DNA of 64,000 bases from Lineus longissimus. Its lineage: Eukaryota > Nemertea > Pilidiophora > Heteronemertea > Lineidae. The position numbers and the translations under genes are program-made. The first letter of the stretch is position 1, and every line of letters starts with the position of its first letter. The notes beneath the pieces were generated by a model that made no database searches, was not told where the DNA came from, and was given only the letters and a program-made list of their open reading frames with translations. Location: assembly GCF_910592395.1 (NCBI RefSeq), contig NC_088320.1, forward strand, positions 6,884,001 to 6,948,000. Direction: 5' to 3'. Below, in pieces: positions 1-12,700 of the stretch.

Positions 1-70
1 ATTGTACATGTATATTGACGGTATACAAAACATAAGTAGATCGCATCTTATAATCTAACAATGAATATAT

Positions 71-123
71 TATATGAGGATTTTCGGCCTGGGAGAGGGT
101 ATTGCAAAAATCCTTCATATCCC
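71..123. repeat. Short imperfect hairpin
   Basis: The arms ATATGAGGATTTT and AAAAATCCTTCATAT are inverted copies of each other with one extra base, around a loop of about 20 bases. No coding context is visible. It may be the relic of a small mobile element or a chance palindrome. Confidence 0.4.
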
Positions 124-1583
124 CAGCACTCCTGGTTTGTGAGGTTCTTACGAAACGTTTAGATTAATCTTTATCGAATTCCGAATTCGGGCCGCTAACT
201 ACACATGCTGACGAACTCAATTCTACCCAATACATTTTTCTTTCTGCTCGAATTTAATGATGGCGTATTGATGCCTCTTTGGAATGGGAGTGAAATAAAA
301 TCAATAATGGATTACAAGGGGCAATTTGCCATATTGATTTAAAAGTCATTCGATATTGAATCGAAGATATTTCCTTGATGGAATAAATTGAATTAGTCGT
401 AGAAATTCATTGATTTCTATTAAAATTCTTCTGGGGATATCGAATGTGACACCTTCAAAACGTGTTGAATTCCCGAACTGAATTCTTAAACTGACATGCT
501 ACACATTTAAAGATAACTTGAACTCTATATAAATTCTGTCTGGGAAGACTTGAGACATGACACGATAACCGTTAAACGTGTGACCGTTCGCTGGTGCAAT
601 AATGTCAAATATGTATATTCGCAGTCTGAATTATGTTTTGATAACAGATTTAAACTACTTCCAGTTTTAAATCGGAAGGTGAAGTAATACTTATAACCTG
701 ATCATGACATCTAAAATAGCAATAGCCTGTTCATAGGATCTACTTTCCGCCGATCGACGCCAACCATTCATCTTGTTATCCACCAATGGTAATTTTTTTC
801 TTCGAAATAAGACAACATTGCGAGAATAAAAACGGCTTCGAGTTGCAGCACTGAATCTAATCTGGGATTTCTTCGTTTAGTCAATAGAATGCTTGATTGC
901 ACGGCATGCATGCACAGCAGGATATATTGCTCTTGGGTATTCTTTGATATAGCAACCGTGACTATCGCAGACGGCGTGCCAGGGCCTTTTAATTAAGCTA
1001 TGAATGGGTTATGACATTACAGTATGCTAGCAAGAGGGAAGGCGTATATGCTCGTTTGTTGAAACCAGCAACGTGCACAATGTCAAATGGTGACTATATG
1101 CTGGAGCTAGGCCATCCGATTATTGTTGTGTTATCAAGAATATACGCGGCAAAAGGGAACGTGTCTTTCCTTTACTTTACCCGTGACGAAAAGCCTGCCG
1201 TGATTCGCGTACTCTATCCTCGAACGTATAAGGGAAGTTTCGCATATCTTTTTTTACCGTGTGGAACTTCATGATTTGAATTCAATATAATGTACGAAGA
1301 AATAATGCTAAAACGATCACCTTTTCCTCCAACAATATTAAGAATTAAATATGATTTACAAGTGTTGCCTAAATGTTGGAAATTTACCTGTCATATAACT
1401 CCTTTCGTCATGAGATCGTAGAAAAGCCTGCTTTTATGAACGCGACACAGAACTCACAAGTCCGCGGTTAGAGTATATATTGGGTATTCAGGCAGACACC
1501 GACAATTTTGATCAATTTTTTGTAAGATTCTGCTGTTGAGGTCTTAACGGACCAACATTTCTACAAAAGGCACTTCAAGGAGT
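124..1583. other. Non-coding stretch, nothing recognised
   Basis: AT-leaning sequence. The 87-codon open frame at 1011-1274 has no recognisable domain. A word TGTAAGATTC at about 1521 belongs to a dispersed motif described in the findings. Confidence 0.6.
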
Positions 1584-1683
1584 TTTGTAACAGGGGGTTT
1601 TGGCAAAGCCCCCGGAACTGCAACACGAACCAATATCCCATTCTTCGAGCTCTTAATCACGATGACGAACAATGGGATTTGCA
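1584..1683 (+). repeat. Dispersed hairpin repeat, copy 1
   Basis: A G-run/C-run hairpin (GGGGGTTTTGGCAAAGCCCCC, split here as GGGGGTTTT and AAAGCCCCC) is followed after about 20 bases by a second inverted pair, ATCCCATTCTTCGAG and GACGAACAATGGGAT. The same two-hairpin order occurs in reverse complement at 53437-53530 with roughly three-quarters identity by eye. A mobile element is therefore more likely than two chance hairpins. Confidence 0.6.
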
Positions 1684-2650
1684 AATACCCACTTTTATTG
1701 ACTTCCTAATTAAACGCGAATAACCTTCACGGTCGTTTCTTATTGAATTGATGCCGTAATGCCAGTATCACGATCGTTGCAGTTGTCAGACGTGGCTTAT
1801 ATCAAAGAAAGGGATGGAAAGAGGAGTTGCTGATATCAAGTCTGCTGTTTCCTAGAATTGCCTCGTAGAAAAAGGGAACTGAGATGTGCAAAGCCAACAA
1901 CCGGCTCGTAGAGTTTTACGCATTCGTTAGAGCTGTACTGCGGCTAAACTCTTTAGTAATTGAGTTCGCTCTCGAAGAATACGTTTCATTCTTTTCCGGG
2001 AAAGTTCTGCGAACATTTCGGAAAGTTTTTTAAAGATGCTCGAGAGCGCACTTTACCCGTTATGTATACCTCGACATTATCCTGCAATAGAAGCGTTAAA
2101 AATCACTTTTCGTAAAGAAAGCGGGGCGCTACCGGTGAAATAATGGGTATTATTGAAGACAGTGTGCTTAGTCGTTAAGGCAGTAATTTACGGTATTTAC
2201 AGTACGAATATCAAGCATTCCTTACTATTTTTTTCAAACCTATGTATTTTGTTCTGCTGTTAATGGAACGGAATGATATTCGTGGTGTAACCTCTCACAC
2301 TTGTACTGACATTTAAGATTAATTGTATTTTCATTTTCATGAAAAGGTGTTCGTAAGAATTTTAGCAACAGCATTGTGCCGCATATGGCCTTTGGTTCAT
2401 CGATCTCCCTAACGCAAATGATAAGTACAAAAAAAGGCGGAATGTGCGTGATGATACTCAGGTTAATGACTTACGAGTCAAAATCTTTTTACATGAGTTA
2501 GACATGATGTCTTTGATTTTAGTGGCAGAATGTAATGCATGACATTATACTGAACTGTGTGAGGAAGCACCCAGGTCGACAAGCCGTACGGTAACACGTT
2601 TAAGGTATTTTTAATCAAGGTCTTACGGTTTCGTTTACATGTAATGATAT
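1684..2650. other. Non-coding stretch, nothing recognised
   Basis: No domain-bearing frame, RNA gene or repeat was recognised in this interval. Confidence 0.6.
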
Positions 2651-2654
2651 ATGG

Positions 2655-3165
2655 TACGCAGTAAAAACCATGATAGTAAAAATCCTATCGGTATAAATCC
2701 AAACAGTAAAAATCCTAACCGTAAAAATCCCAACTGTAAAACTCCCTTAATTTTAGCATTTTTTACCAATTTGATTACCAATTTGAAAAAAAAAATTGAA
2801 AAGAGATTATTTCTTCAAAAAACTAATTTAATAAAAATTCCTTTCCTTTAAAAACAAAAACATTTTTGCCGAAAAAACCAGCCCAATAAAGTTGTTTTTC
2901 TCCTCGACTTTTTCATTGGGGAGGGGGGGGGGGGGGGGGGGGGAGATATCAAACACTAACATTTTCTTTTCGAAGGATGTCAGGTGACTTGTTCCACATC
3001 TTTGATTAATTTTGACAAATAAAACACAACAAGTAATTTGATGAAAACAGATTTAATACATAAATTACGTGAATGGATCACACACACAAAATTCCATGGT
3101 TCCCGTTAGGAATTTTACAGTGAGGATTTTTTCAGTTAGGATTTTTTACCGTTAGGATTTTTACC
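2655..3165. mobile_element. MITE-like element with composite terminal inverted repeats
   Basis: The left end (about 2660-2750) is built of 15-17 bp units of the form GTAAAAATCCTAAC. The right end (about 3105-3165) is the reverse complement of that array, GTTAGGATTTTTAC units. The two arrays therefore form inverted termini, each an internal tandem repeat, around an AT-rich core with a run of about 20 G near 2926-2943. No transposase is encoded: the 66-codon frame at the left end is simply the translated repeat. No clear target-site duplication could be fixed, so the exact ends are approximate. Confidence 0.55.
2926..2943 (+). repeat. Poly-G tract
   Basis: An almost pure run of G inside the MITE-like element. 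Its length is likely to be unreliable in sequencing. Confidence 0.8.
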
Positions 3166-3249
3166 TACATTCATAATATATAGATGATCGTATCATTGAA
3201 TGATTCTGATTGAAGATCTAGAATCAGAACCTTACAATATATTTTATAT

Positions 3250-3810
3250 TACGTTTACAACCCCTTGAAGATAAAACCATTCATACATCTCTACGCCTCT
3301 TGGAGCGGTCGAATTATCAAGATGTTATCTTATAATCCTCAGATAAGCAAATCAGTTGTGTGATCGTCCAGTCACGAAAGAAAAAACGCTACAACATTTT
3401 GCTGCAATGCTTTTGCAAACTAGACAGTTCGCCTACAAATATATATTTTTCAATGAATACCTTTTTAAAATTTAAAATTGAGTGAAAAAAACGCGTTAAT
3501 GACTATTTAGTTTGACCAATGTTGGTCCTATCGCGCGCTGTCCATTGTTTGATCTAACTCGTCCATTGTCCGAGAGCTGATATCCAATTGGGGCCTGTAA
3601 GCGTAAGAATGGAATTTAGGTTAAGTGCCACATCGTGTAACGACCAAACGTGAACTAAGCTTCGACGACTTATAGGCAGAATAAGAATGTCACTATCGTA
3701 ACAAGTAATCTATCTGTTCAGGGATTAAGCTCACGGGACAATAAATAGGCCCAATCCTGGGAGTTCCTGAATTGTTCAATTTTGGTTCTAAGGGATAAAC
3801 GTAAAGAGAA
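3250..3810 (+). repeat. Dispersed duplication, copy 1
   Basis: Strongly similar, in the same orientation, to 5956-6385. Shared landmarks in the same order include TTACGTTTACA, ATCCTCAGATA, AATCAGTTGTGTG, GATCGTCCAGT, TTTAAAATTTAAAATTGA, ACTATTTAGTTTGACCA, CCATTGTCCGAGAG and CAGGGATTA..GCTCACGG. Copy 1 carries roughly 100 extra bases between the last two landmarks. No coding frame is conserved, so this is an old non-autonomous repeat or a local duplication. Confidence 0.75.
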
Positions 3811-5955
3811 AAAATCAGAATCGTACAAGATTTTGTAAACATTGTAGGCACATACAGAATAAGATATTGACTAAGAATTAAACTCTCAATCTTATCAGAA
3901 TTTCCAGCCTGGATAGAGCATTTTATCAATATGGATCAGCTTGAAGCGTTATTCCTAAAATTCATCCCCTGCTTGTATTTGAATAGTCATTTTAAGTATC
4001 AGGCTATGGAGGAGATTTGAATTTGCTGCCAATTTATTTTACGTGCATGGATGTAGTACTGTACGCCACATGTCCTTCTAACGTTACCCTTCGATTGGCT
4101 CTTTCCATGGGTCATTTATTTTCGAAACTTTCTTCACGCTGACTTGAATTATCTCTGAGGCAGTTCCTTAGATTCCCCTGTGGCTACCTCTCAACTGAAT
4201 CGCGGAAAATTGCTTGAGACGTGGCCGTTGACCTTATTCTAAGCACTTGGTTGCCAGCCAATACCCGCGGCAGAATTACATCTAAAACCCGAACTCGCCC
4301 CTTAAGACCAGCCATCCATCTTAACTACTCTTGTAATTCCACTTTGAGAGCGTTGTACGTGGTCAAAACAGCCTAAGTATGAGGTAAAAGAGTGACTAGT
4401 GGATCAGGAACTAGAATTCAGACAACCTATAATCACCGTCACTGATCAAAGTTTCTTCTACGATTTACATTGCTTTCAATCTCGCCGTTTGTAGAGCTGG
4501 TTTTCGTGTATGAGATATGGTTTAAGTATCTGCAATTTGTTGTCTGCTAGGAACCAAGTCCCGCTCAAAAAACAATATTGATATCTGATGACAGAATGTA
4601 CGCCGGTGTCGAGACAAATGACGTTTGATTTAAAGCGTTCAGGCCGCTGCGTATCCAATTCCTCTAAGGCTTATCAAAGCTTGTCTTGACCTACAAGGGC
4701 AGGAATCCATGTGAATCTCCTGGAGCCAGCCACGTAAAGATTTATGGCATGCTTAAAGCTTCCAGCCTCTGCAAGCCAGTGAATTAATCTTTCATGAATT
4801 AGCCTCTGGCGGGTCGATAGTCTCTGACATGGGATAAATGGCTAATCTCCCTAATAGTTGACTTTATTGACTCGCCCTCATGGTCTTCATAGGAGGGAGT
4901 CGTTTTGTTTTGAAGACGCAAAGCAATCTGTTGCATTTGGTGTTATGTGTTGGGTGACAGCTGTTTGGTTGTATTGCGCTTGGACGACTAGTACATGTAT
5001 TCATTTCTGGTAGTGTAGATAATACGTTCTTTGCGTTAACGTAAGAGTTCTGCCTAGGGTAAGCTCTTTGACATGATTGATGTGCAATGCTATGTGACAC
5101 AACGCTCTCTGTACTACAGCTTCCACGCGTGCGCGTGCGATCTTTAGACTTCGCGCAAATGCGGAACACTTGTAAGTAGTCTCCAATTCAGACACTCCGA
5201 ATAGTTGCAGTAGTTTATTAGGGATGCCCGGGTCTCATCATCAACCGTCAGTCTGCCCGACAAATCTATTCATAGTAACAAGTTGTAAAGGTCACACGCA
5301 ATTGCAAGCAATCGGACCTCATACACGCGACCACAAAATTAGTACCTGATCAAAGTATTCCTTCGGTTCAAGCTAATTATGGCAAATTTCAGTTCCCTAC
5401 TGACATGACTGAGTTGAGATGAACACTAGATAAGTATGTCATTATTTGTCAAGAAGCTTGACATTCATAGGTAAACTCATTAGGTGTTCAAAGCCCGCCC
5501 TAGTTTGCCTTACTGATGAACCTGCTTAGAGACATATTGGAGTCAGGTCTTTGGTAGTTTCATTGGACAAGATCGACGCATTGATTGCTTCACGTAATTG
5601 ACCAAATATGCTCGAATGAGATACTAGTACTTTGATCAGAGTCCCGATTGCGAAAAAGGCTTTATGCAAAGTTAAATTACTATCAAATGATGATTGAACC
5701 TGCTTCATCCTTGCTCGATATCATTTTCCCTTCATTGATTATACCCTAATGCACAGACGATGTTTCCCCCTGCCAATGCCTCTTCAAGACCATGAGAAGC
5801 CAGCATTATGACCACTTTTCGACCTTACGATCTTGCATCTATTCAGATTTGTATGATCATCAAATGAAAGAAATTCAAATCATCTTTCCTATGAATGGGA
5901 TTCGTATCACATCTTTAAGCAAACGAAGGGTGTGACATCAGTTAAAAGGTCCATT
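3811..5955. other. Non-coding stretch, nothing recognised
   Basis: Open frames of 60-101 codons between 4476 and 5708 overlap one another on the minus strand and show no domain. No RNA gene was recognised. Confidence 0.6.
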
Positions 5956-6385
5956 ACGTTTACAGCCTCTTGAATATAAAACCATCCGTACAGCTATAAA
6001 ACGCCTTTTTGAGCGGTACGAATTATTAAGATTTTGTCTTCTAATCCTCAGATAGGCAAATCAGTTGTGTGTGATCGTCCAGTAACCAAAGAAAAAAAAG
6101 GTAGAACATCTTGTTGCGATGCTTTTGAAGACAAGCGAGTTTGCCTTCAAATGTATTCTCCTAACTGTTGCCTTTTCAAAATTTAAAATTGACTGACGTG
6201 TAACGGGTTTATAACTATTTAGTTTGACCAGTGTCGGTCATATCACTCGCCCATTGTCCGAGAGGTGATACCCCATTGTTATGCTCGACTGTCTGTTCGA
6301 TCAGGGATTAGGCTCACGGAACAATAGGCCCGATCTTGGGACGACCTGAATTGTTCGACTTGTTCTAAGGCGCTGGTAAACGTAA
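5956..6385 (+). repeat. Dispersed duplication, copy 2
   Basis: Partner of 3250-3810 with the same landmark order and many point differences. The copies are about 2.1 kb apart in direct orientation. Confidence 0.75.
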
Positions 6386-9300
6386 TGTACTATTTATGTT
6401 TCGACTGTGCAGATTGACTTCCCATTAGTAGCGACTGTGGTAGAAAAATATGTCATAGGATAGATGGCCTGGTGCAAAGGATTATATTTTACGCATTGCT
6501 CTGATGTATTGAAGCTCTTCGGTCTCTATACATGTATATACATCAACATATTTACCTAAGGTAGGCTACTTTCCCGAGGTAGCAGCTTCAGTAACCTGAC
6601 AATTACCCCACAACGACATTGACGAAGAGCCTCGCAATTTCACGAAAAATTAGTGTCGGTCATTGACCAATGCTTCGAGGGTTAAAGAACCCTCGCCATT
6701 TCCCGCAGGAGGGCACCTTCATTAGTTGGACAATTACCCTGCAACAAATCCCCTCGCTTGCGATAATATCAGCAGGAGTCAATGTCGTGTAATCTCGTCT
6801 CGGGCATACCCATACGGATCATCATCCTCGAGCCAGAGGCTGTGAACTTTCACAGTTGATCGACCGTGTCTATCGGATAACACGTTGTCTGAATGGCAAA
6901 TTACACGGAGCCGAATATGTTTCCGTGATGCGGTTGCGAGATTGCGGTGAACGCCTATCTAGTTCAGACCAAGGTCAAAAATCTAGATCAGATTCTTAGT
7001 TTTGTTTTCTAATACGAATCTGTTCTGGATTTTCGGCCCGGAAGGGCAGTCGTGCTTCTCAGCATTTTTCAATTTGGCTGCAAGTCTTACGATTATTTCG
7101 TAGTTTGAATACTTGTACTTTCCTTGGTAGGCTACTGTTGACAGCGACCAGTTTAACCATGAGTTAGCTACTCGTCGTATATCATTAAGACCTCGATTTT
7201 ATTCGTTTAACTTTCTGTTGTCTCCTGCCCCAATAATCTACTTAGTTTTAGTCCTCACCTGATACTAGTAATTCAGTAACTTAGTTATCAGGAGTTCCCA
7301 CGATGCGTTTTCAGTCTAGATTAATGTGTGATCAGTAATATTTTAGTTGTCACTGGGTGCTAAGCGCTGAAAGTAAGGTGCCCTAATTGGCGCAATTCCC
7401 GAACGAGACCATTCTTTTATAGATTATAAAAAGAGACAACTCTGATAATAGCAGATTGGAGTCGGTGCCAGTAAGCATGATGAGACTAGGAATACCTCCT
7501 TTAGTTAGTTTGACCAAAAAATTGCTAATCAATTAGCTAATAACTGATACATTAAATGAACTGGCATCCGCTTTCCATTTCTGGCTCGTCCCAATTACCC
7601 TTTCCTTATTCATAGACACAGTCTTCGTGGCTAAAGGCACTCCTCGCCAAGCCTGGGTAAGCTCTTTTCTCCGAGTGACTAAGTACGAATTGACCAGTCC
7701 GAGCACGACTGAACCGATTGAGGATTCTTCTTGGGATACACAAAGCGATGGCGTAATGGTTACTCAGTGATTCGCTCCGCAGGGGTTTTCGTGAGCACGA
7801 TCCATTCAGGTTTTCTTCCCCTTGTTTTTCTGCTCACATGATGCGTTTTAGCTTGCATTGCCTTTGACAAACGAGTCTGGTGCTACAGGTATCCAGTCCT
7901 CATTCAATTCCTCTGCACCCGAACACAAGTGGATGCATTGTACATGCTTAGTCATCTGCGCATGATGCTCAAGACGATGGTCTTTCGCCATATCTGCCTC
8001 AACTTCTGCAGAACTGCTTTTGTTTGTGGAAAATGTAGTTTTAATAGGTCGTCATAAACCACTTACATGAGGCGATACCTTTTTAAAATTGTTAAATATT
8101 TGATGTAGCCTATTCGTGACGAAATCTAGTCGTTTGCTAAAGCGCCAGACTTCTAATTCCCCAGTTGATCATATCACATATGTCGTATGGCTGTAGATAA
8201 ATCTAACGTGACATTTCAACATATAGCTTCTCGTAAATTCCTTATGTCGCAGTCGCTCATCAGTCGAGAGGAGGAAAAAGCCATTCAATACAAAAAATTA
8301 CTCCAACCGGTTGCATGTCACTTGAACATCGTAAAGGTCAAGTATTCACTGTGATCGCGAGCACTTCAGGAAATTACTTCATTTTAGCAAATAAATTGCA
8401 CCGGGGATATTGAATAACATTAGACATACCAAAGAAAATCAAATATCACGTATTAGTTGCTTGACAGACGGCGAATTCGCTTGGCCAGCTATACGGTTTT
8501 TAAGTCATTGGATTCGACCTTGGACTGATGTTGTGTACGTCTTTGACATAGAATAGAGAGTGTTTCAATGACTAGCACGTGTTAGAGTTTAAAAACGTTT
8601 TGTTTAACAGAACGTTTGAAGACCAAACATCATTTCAAATGGCGATGGCACAATATTGATTCGTGTTTCTTTGAACAGTGTAAAGAGTCAATGGAATAAT
8701 ATCGGAATTGCATTTTCGAACATTATTCACGAAACAGGAGCCAAAATGCATTCGATGCCATTATCTACCTAGGGTATTCAGAGGAAGCACACAAGGAGCA
8801 TTATTTGAACATACCTTTGAAAATAATCATTGACCCTAGGGCAAACCCTCTTTCCCAATAGCGGCCTCTCTTTCTCACGACTGGATTAGCTCCAAGCTAA
8901 CATCACTGGAACGCATCATCAATATTTGTCATCCGTTATCATTAACGCAATACGATAGGACTTGGACAACTTAACAACATAATCAGTGATGGCCTAAAGA
9001 CTACGTGCTTAAGAGTCAACATCATCAACACTGTATTTCACCAGAAGTTAATATCGTCAAACTAACACAGAACGGTAAACTTGAGATTTGTTTCGTCGTT
9101 GCCGTTGTCCAAACATGCCTGGATCGACACAGCTACAGACCTGATAGATGTTTATTCAGCATAATCCAATTTAATTGCAGCAAATGATATCTGAAGTCTA
9201 ACTCAATCCATCAACGGTTTAGTCAACAGCAATTCGTCAAGATTTATTCGACATTAAGCATTTCATTGAAGCTACAGAACACACGCTAAGAGGATATTTA

Positions 9301-9541
9301 AAATCAGTATTTTTTTCCCATCGTACAATGAATGACACTGTAGATTTTCTTCAACCAATTCGAGCGGGGTATGGAAAACAGCGTATCAGTTACGCCCCTA
9401 TCAATCAGCTTGTCCATTCTTCATCTCTACAGCCGGGTAAGAGGTTTGAGTGTCGTCAACCTCATATAAGTGTCATGTCGTGCAATGTAATGTTGTGTTC
9501 CCAAGCCTAGGACATTTTTGGAGTCATCTATCTTTTATACA
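6386..9541. other. Non-coding stretch, nothing recognised
   Basis: No domain-bearing frame was found. Two 60-codon frames at 9005-9510 look like chance. No RNA gene was recognised. Confidence 0.55.
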
Positions 9542-9545
9542 CCGG

Positions 9546-9713
9546 TCGTTTTTGAGTGTTACTGTTTTTGAGTGTTTCCCCTCATTGTTTGGGAACGCTC
9601 AAAAATAGATTGACGAGTTTTTCTGTGTATCCCCCCTATTGAAAAGTCATGGTCTCTCTAGCTGCCTATTGTTTGGAAACACTGAAACATGGGGAACAAC
9701 CACAGATGTTACA
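9546..9713 (-). mobile_element. CCGG-flanked MITE, copy A
   Basis: A 168-bp element flanked by CCGG on both sides (9542-9545 and 9714-9717). It reads as the reverse complement of the copy at 25096-25266, sharing GAACAACCACAGATGTTACA at one end and repeated TTTTTGAGTGTT words at the other. The terminus at 9713 is intact (..TGTTACA). The opposite terminus has lost the TGTAATG bases and begins TCGTTTTTGAG. It has no coding capacity. See the intact copy inside the 3' LTR at 25 kb. Confidence 0.85.
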
Positions 9714-9717
9714 CCGG

Positions 9718-12700
9718 CACTCCTTTCAAGACACTGTGCATCCGCACTTGTCATACAGCTGCCATAAAAATACAGCGCCTCGACGAGAGACTCCATTCGT
9801 TGATATTAAATATACACCACGCAAATAAGAAAAGTCTACATTATTGATAATAACATGTTTAATAGGGATAATATGCTGACATGTATGATGCTGGATGATA
9901 AAGCACCTATAAAGCCCTGCAAACCGTCGTAAAAGCTTCAAAAGTCACTTTTTATTGTCATATTGTATTGAATTAGACATTATCTCATCTCTTTGGTCTG
10001 TCAATGTACAGTCCGGTGCATTCAAGGTAATGTATCCTTATCGTGATCTTTGTATTCCAAAAGCGAGATTATACCTTGCAAACATTTTATTGTGATAATT
10101 GACGAGTAAGAACGCTAACGAGATAGTATCTATCATAAAAATTCCTAAGAGAAGCCAGGGTGTGCATTCGGGCGTACCAAGCATCAGGAGTTTGAATTAT
10201 TTGACATAAACATCGCAGGTCCTCCTGTTAAACTGTCTCTGGCAACCTGCAGCCATATGCATGACACCTTCACGAACCTAATTCTGCTTTGCTGTCGACC
10301 TTTTGTTTTTCAGTGGTCAGTGCATAGAAATATCTCCACCATAACCTCTTATATCAAATACATGTTCCGCAAATATCAAACTGACGCAAAATAAATACAA
10401 ATACTTCCTCCATGAAATAACACGACCGATTAGCGCCGATGTGCGCTTCACTTCATTTGGATAAGCTTCGTAAAAGCGAAATTATTTGAACCCAAGTGAT
10501 CATCTTGTTATATACACGCCTCAGACACGGACGAATAGCCATAAACCCATGCCTTAGCTTTCAACTCCAGTATCTCAAGACAAATAGTCGTTACAAACAA
10601 TCTATCAGCGTCAGATATGTCATAATGTAATTTTCCAATCTGCTGTGTAAGGCCATTGTTCTGTTTGACTGACTTGGCAATTATTCTAATGCACTTTTGC
10701 AGCATAGGGTGGGAAACAGCCAAAATGAGCTGTAGCGCTTGCTTGCCTCTAATAGTAAACCCCTGAAATTAACGCTAGCGTAATTGGCAATGCGTAGATG
10801 TCGGAAGCATCACATTATTGATGCCAATCAGCTTGATTCTGTCAACGTAAGGGATATGAAACGGCAGTATTCCATCACAAATATAATTGACTGGAAAATC
10901 ATGTGAAATTTGTCAATCAGAGGGTTGAGGATGACATTGAAGCGTTCGCTGATTAAATACCGACTAGTCCCGCCCGGGGGAGGACAGTGCCCAGGGAATG
11001 GCGTCCCCACTAATCGATCGAGTTGTACCTGGAAGAAATGCGAAATTGAGATGTCAAGTTAGGTAACTCTCCGGCGGATACTCCGAGTCTCTAATGGAAA
11101 GTCCCAATCACCGCCATCATGATGTCGCCAGTTGTCTTTAATATACTCCGCCTCTCGATATTTATATTATCATATGTTTGTATTGACGAAGGAATGAAAA
11201 AAAACTGATTTTTAGGATGACCCACAGCGTGTGTATTCAGGCTCCTAACCATGTAAATGCACTTGTCGATGAAGCGATTATTTATCTTATCAAAAAGTCC
11301 TTTATCACTGTCGAGTCGGTTGCGACCACATTCTCATGACACATTTTCATATGATACATACACCAAGGAATACGTGCGTGCAACACGTAACGGGCATTGC
11401 ACATGTTAGTGGAATGTGTTATGTGTGCCGTCACAACAGGGGCCCGTTGGGTTGCATAGACATACGAATGAATAAACAGGAAGCATGGTTTATCATGCGT
11501 TTGTTGAATCGGGATAAGAGCACTTTAAAAGACAAACCGGGTAATCATATTTCCGGGTTCTGCACTTCCGTGACAATTATGATGATTGAGAGACCTCATC
11601 GTGTCAGTTTTGAATACCTCTCGAGTTAACAAGTGAAATCCTAGAATACATTCCACCATACATTCTGGGACACCCCGTAAGCCGTATTTTGATGATAATG
11701 TTGAAGCTATTCATAACTTGGCTTCATAGAATCAGCTGTCAAGAGCCATTAAACTTAGAATGAATGATCACACCAGGCGTCGTCCTTTAATCCTCCTCTA
11801 ATTGGATAGCCTGTTTCAACGTTGCAATAATTATGATGGTGATGCGGTTTTGGAGTGGCGTCCTTGAAGTAAATTGCCACAGATTTTCTTAACGCTAAAA
11901 GCGAAAAGGTAGCAAAAATGCCGATAGCTCATTCAAAGTTCATGATCAGTTATTATTATTTTTAATAACTGTGTTGTTCGAACTGTTGCGCAACACAAAC
12001 TCAATCTGCCTTCGGATCGGAATTCTGGTGTCTTGTACTGAAAACATCTCACTAATAGAATCATCAGATGGATGCGTGAAGACTTCTTCTGTAATCTAAA
12101 AAAACAAGTTGTTAAATGGGTTTTAGTTTTCAGTCTGGCTGGATGGCAAGATTGACCGGTCCCTTGCTCATAAAGTATTCAATGCTAACATTAGTTTCAG
12201 TTGGCTCCTTTTTCGTCATTTCAGCTATGGCATTGGGGCAGATCTGACGCCAACAAAAGTGGATTACACCAATATGCTGGACCGCGTTTGGTAAGTACCG
12301 TTACGTTTAGCTGGTTACGTTGTCGGAATGAGTAAATCTAATTTCGAAGACGTCGCTGGCACCGATTCCCAGGTCGAATCTCCTGATAAGATTCCCCCAA
12401 GCGCCAAGTTAACTAGTGCATCTGACGTTTTTAGTTGGTAGTTTTGAGAAGGTTCAACACCAAATTCATTAATTTGAAGATTTACAATACGTTTCGACAG
12501 AAGAAACACAGGTGCAACTAATTTACTCCGACCTACTTACCTGCCAATGGAATTTATTAATGTAAGGTACATGTAATTAAAGAACCGTTCTGCTACCACT
12601 CGGTTAGAAAAGGAATGATTTTAACATGTGACTGCTGGGCTAATTTCCTTTCCGTATTGGATAACGTATAAATCAAAAGACTGGGAGAATTGTTTTCTAT

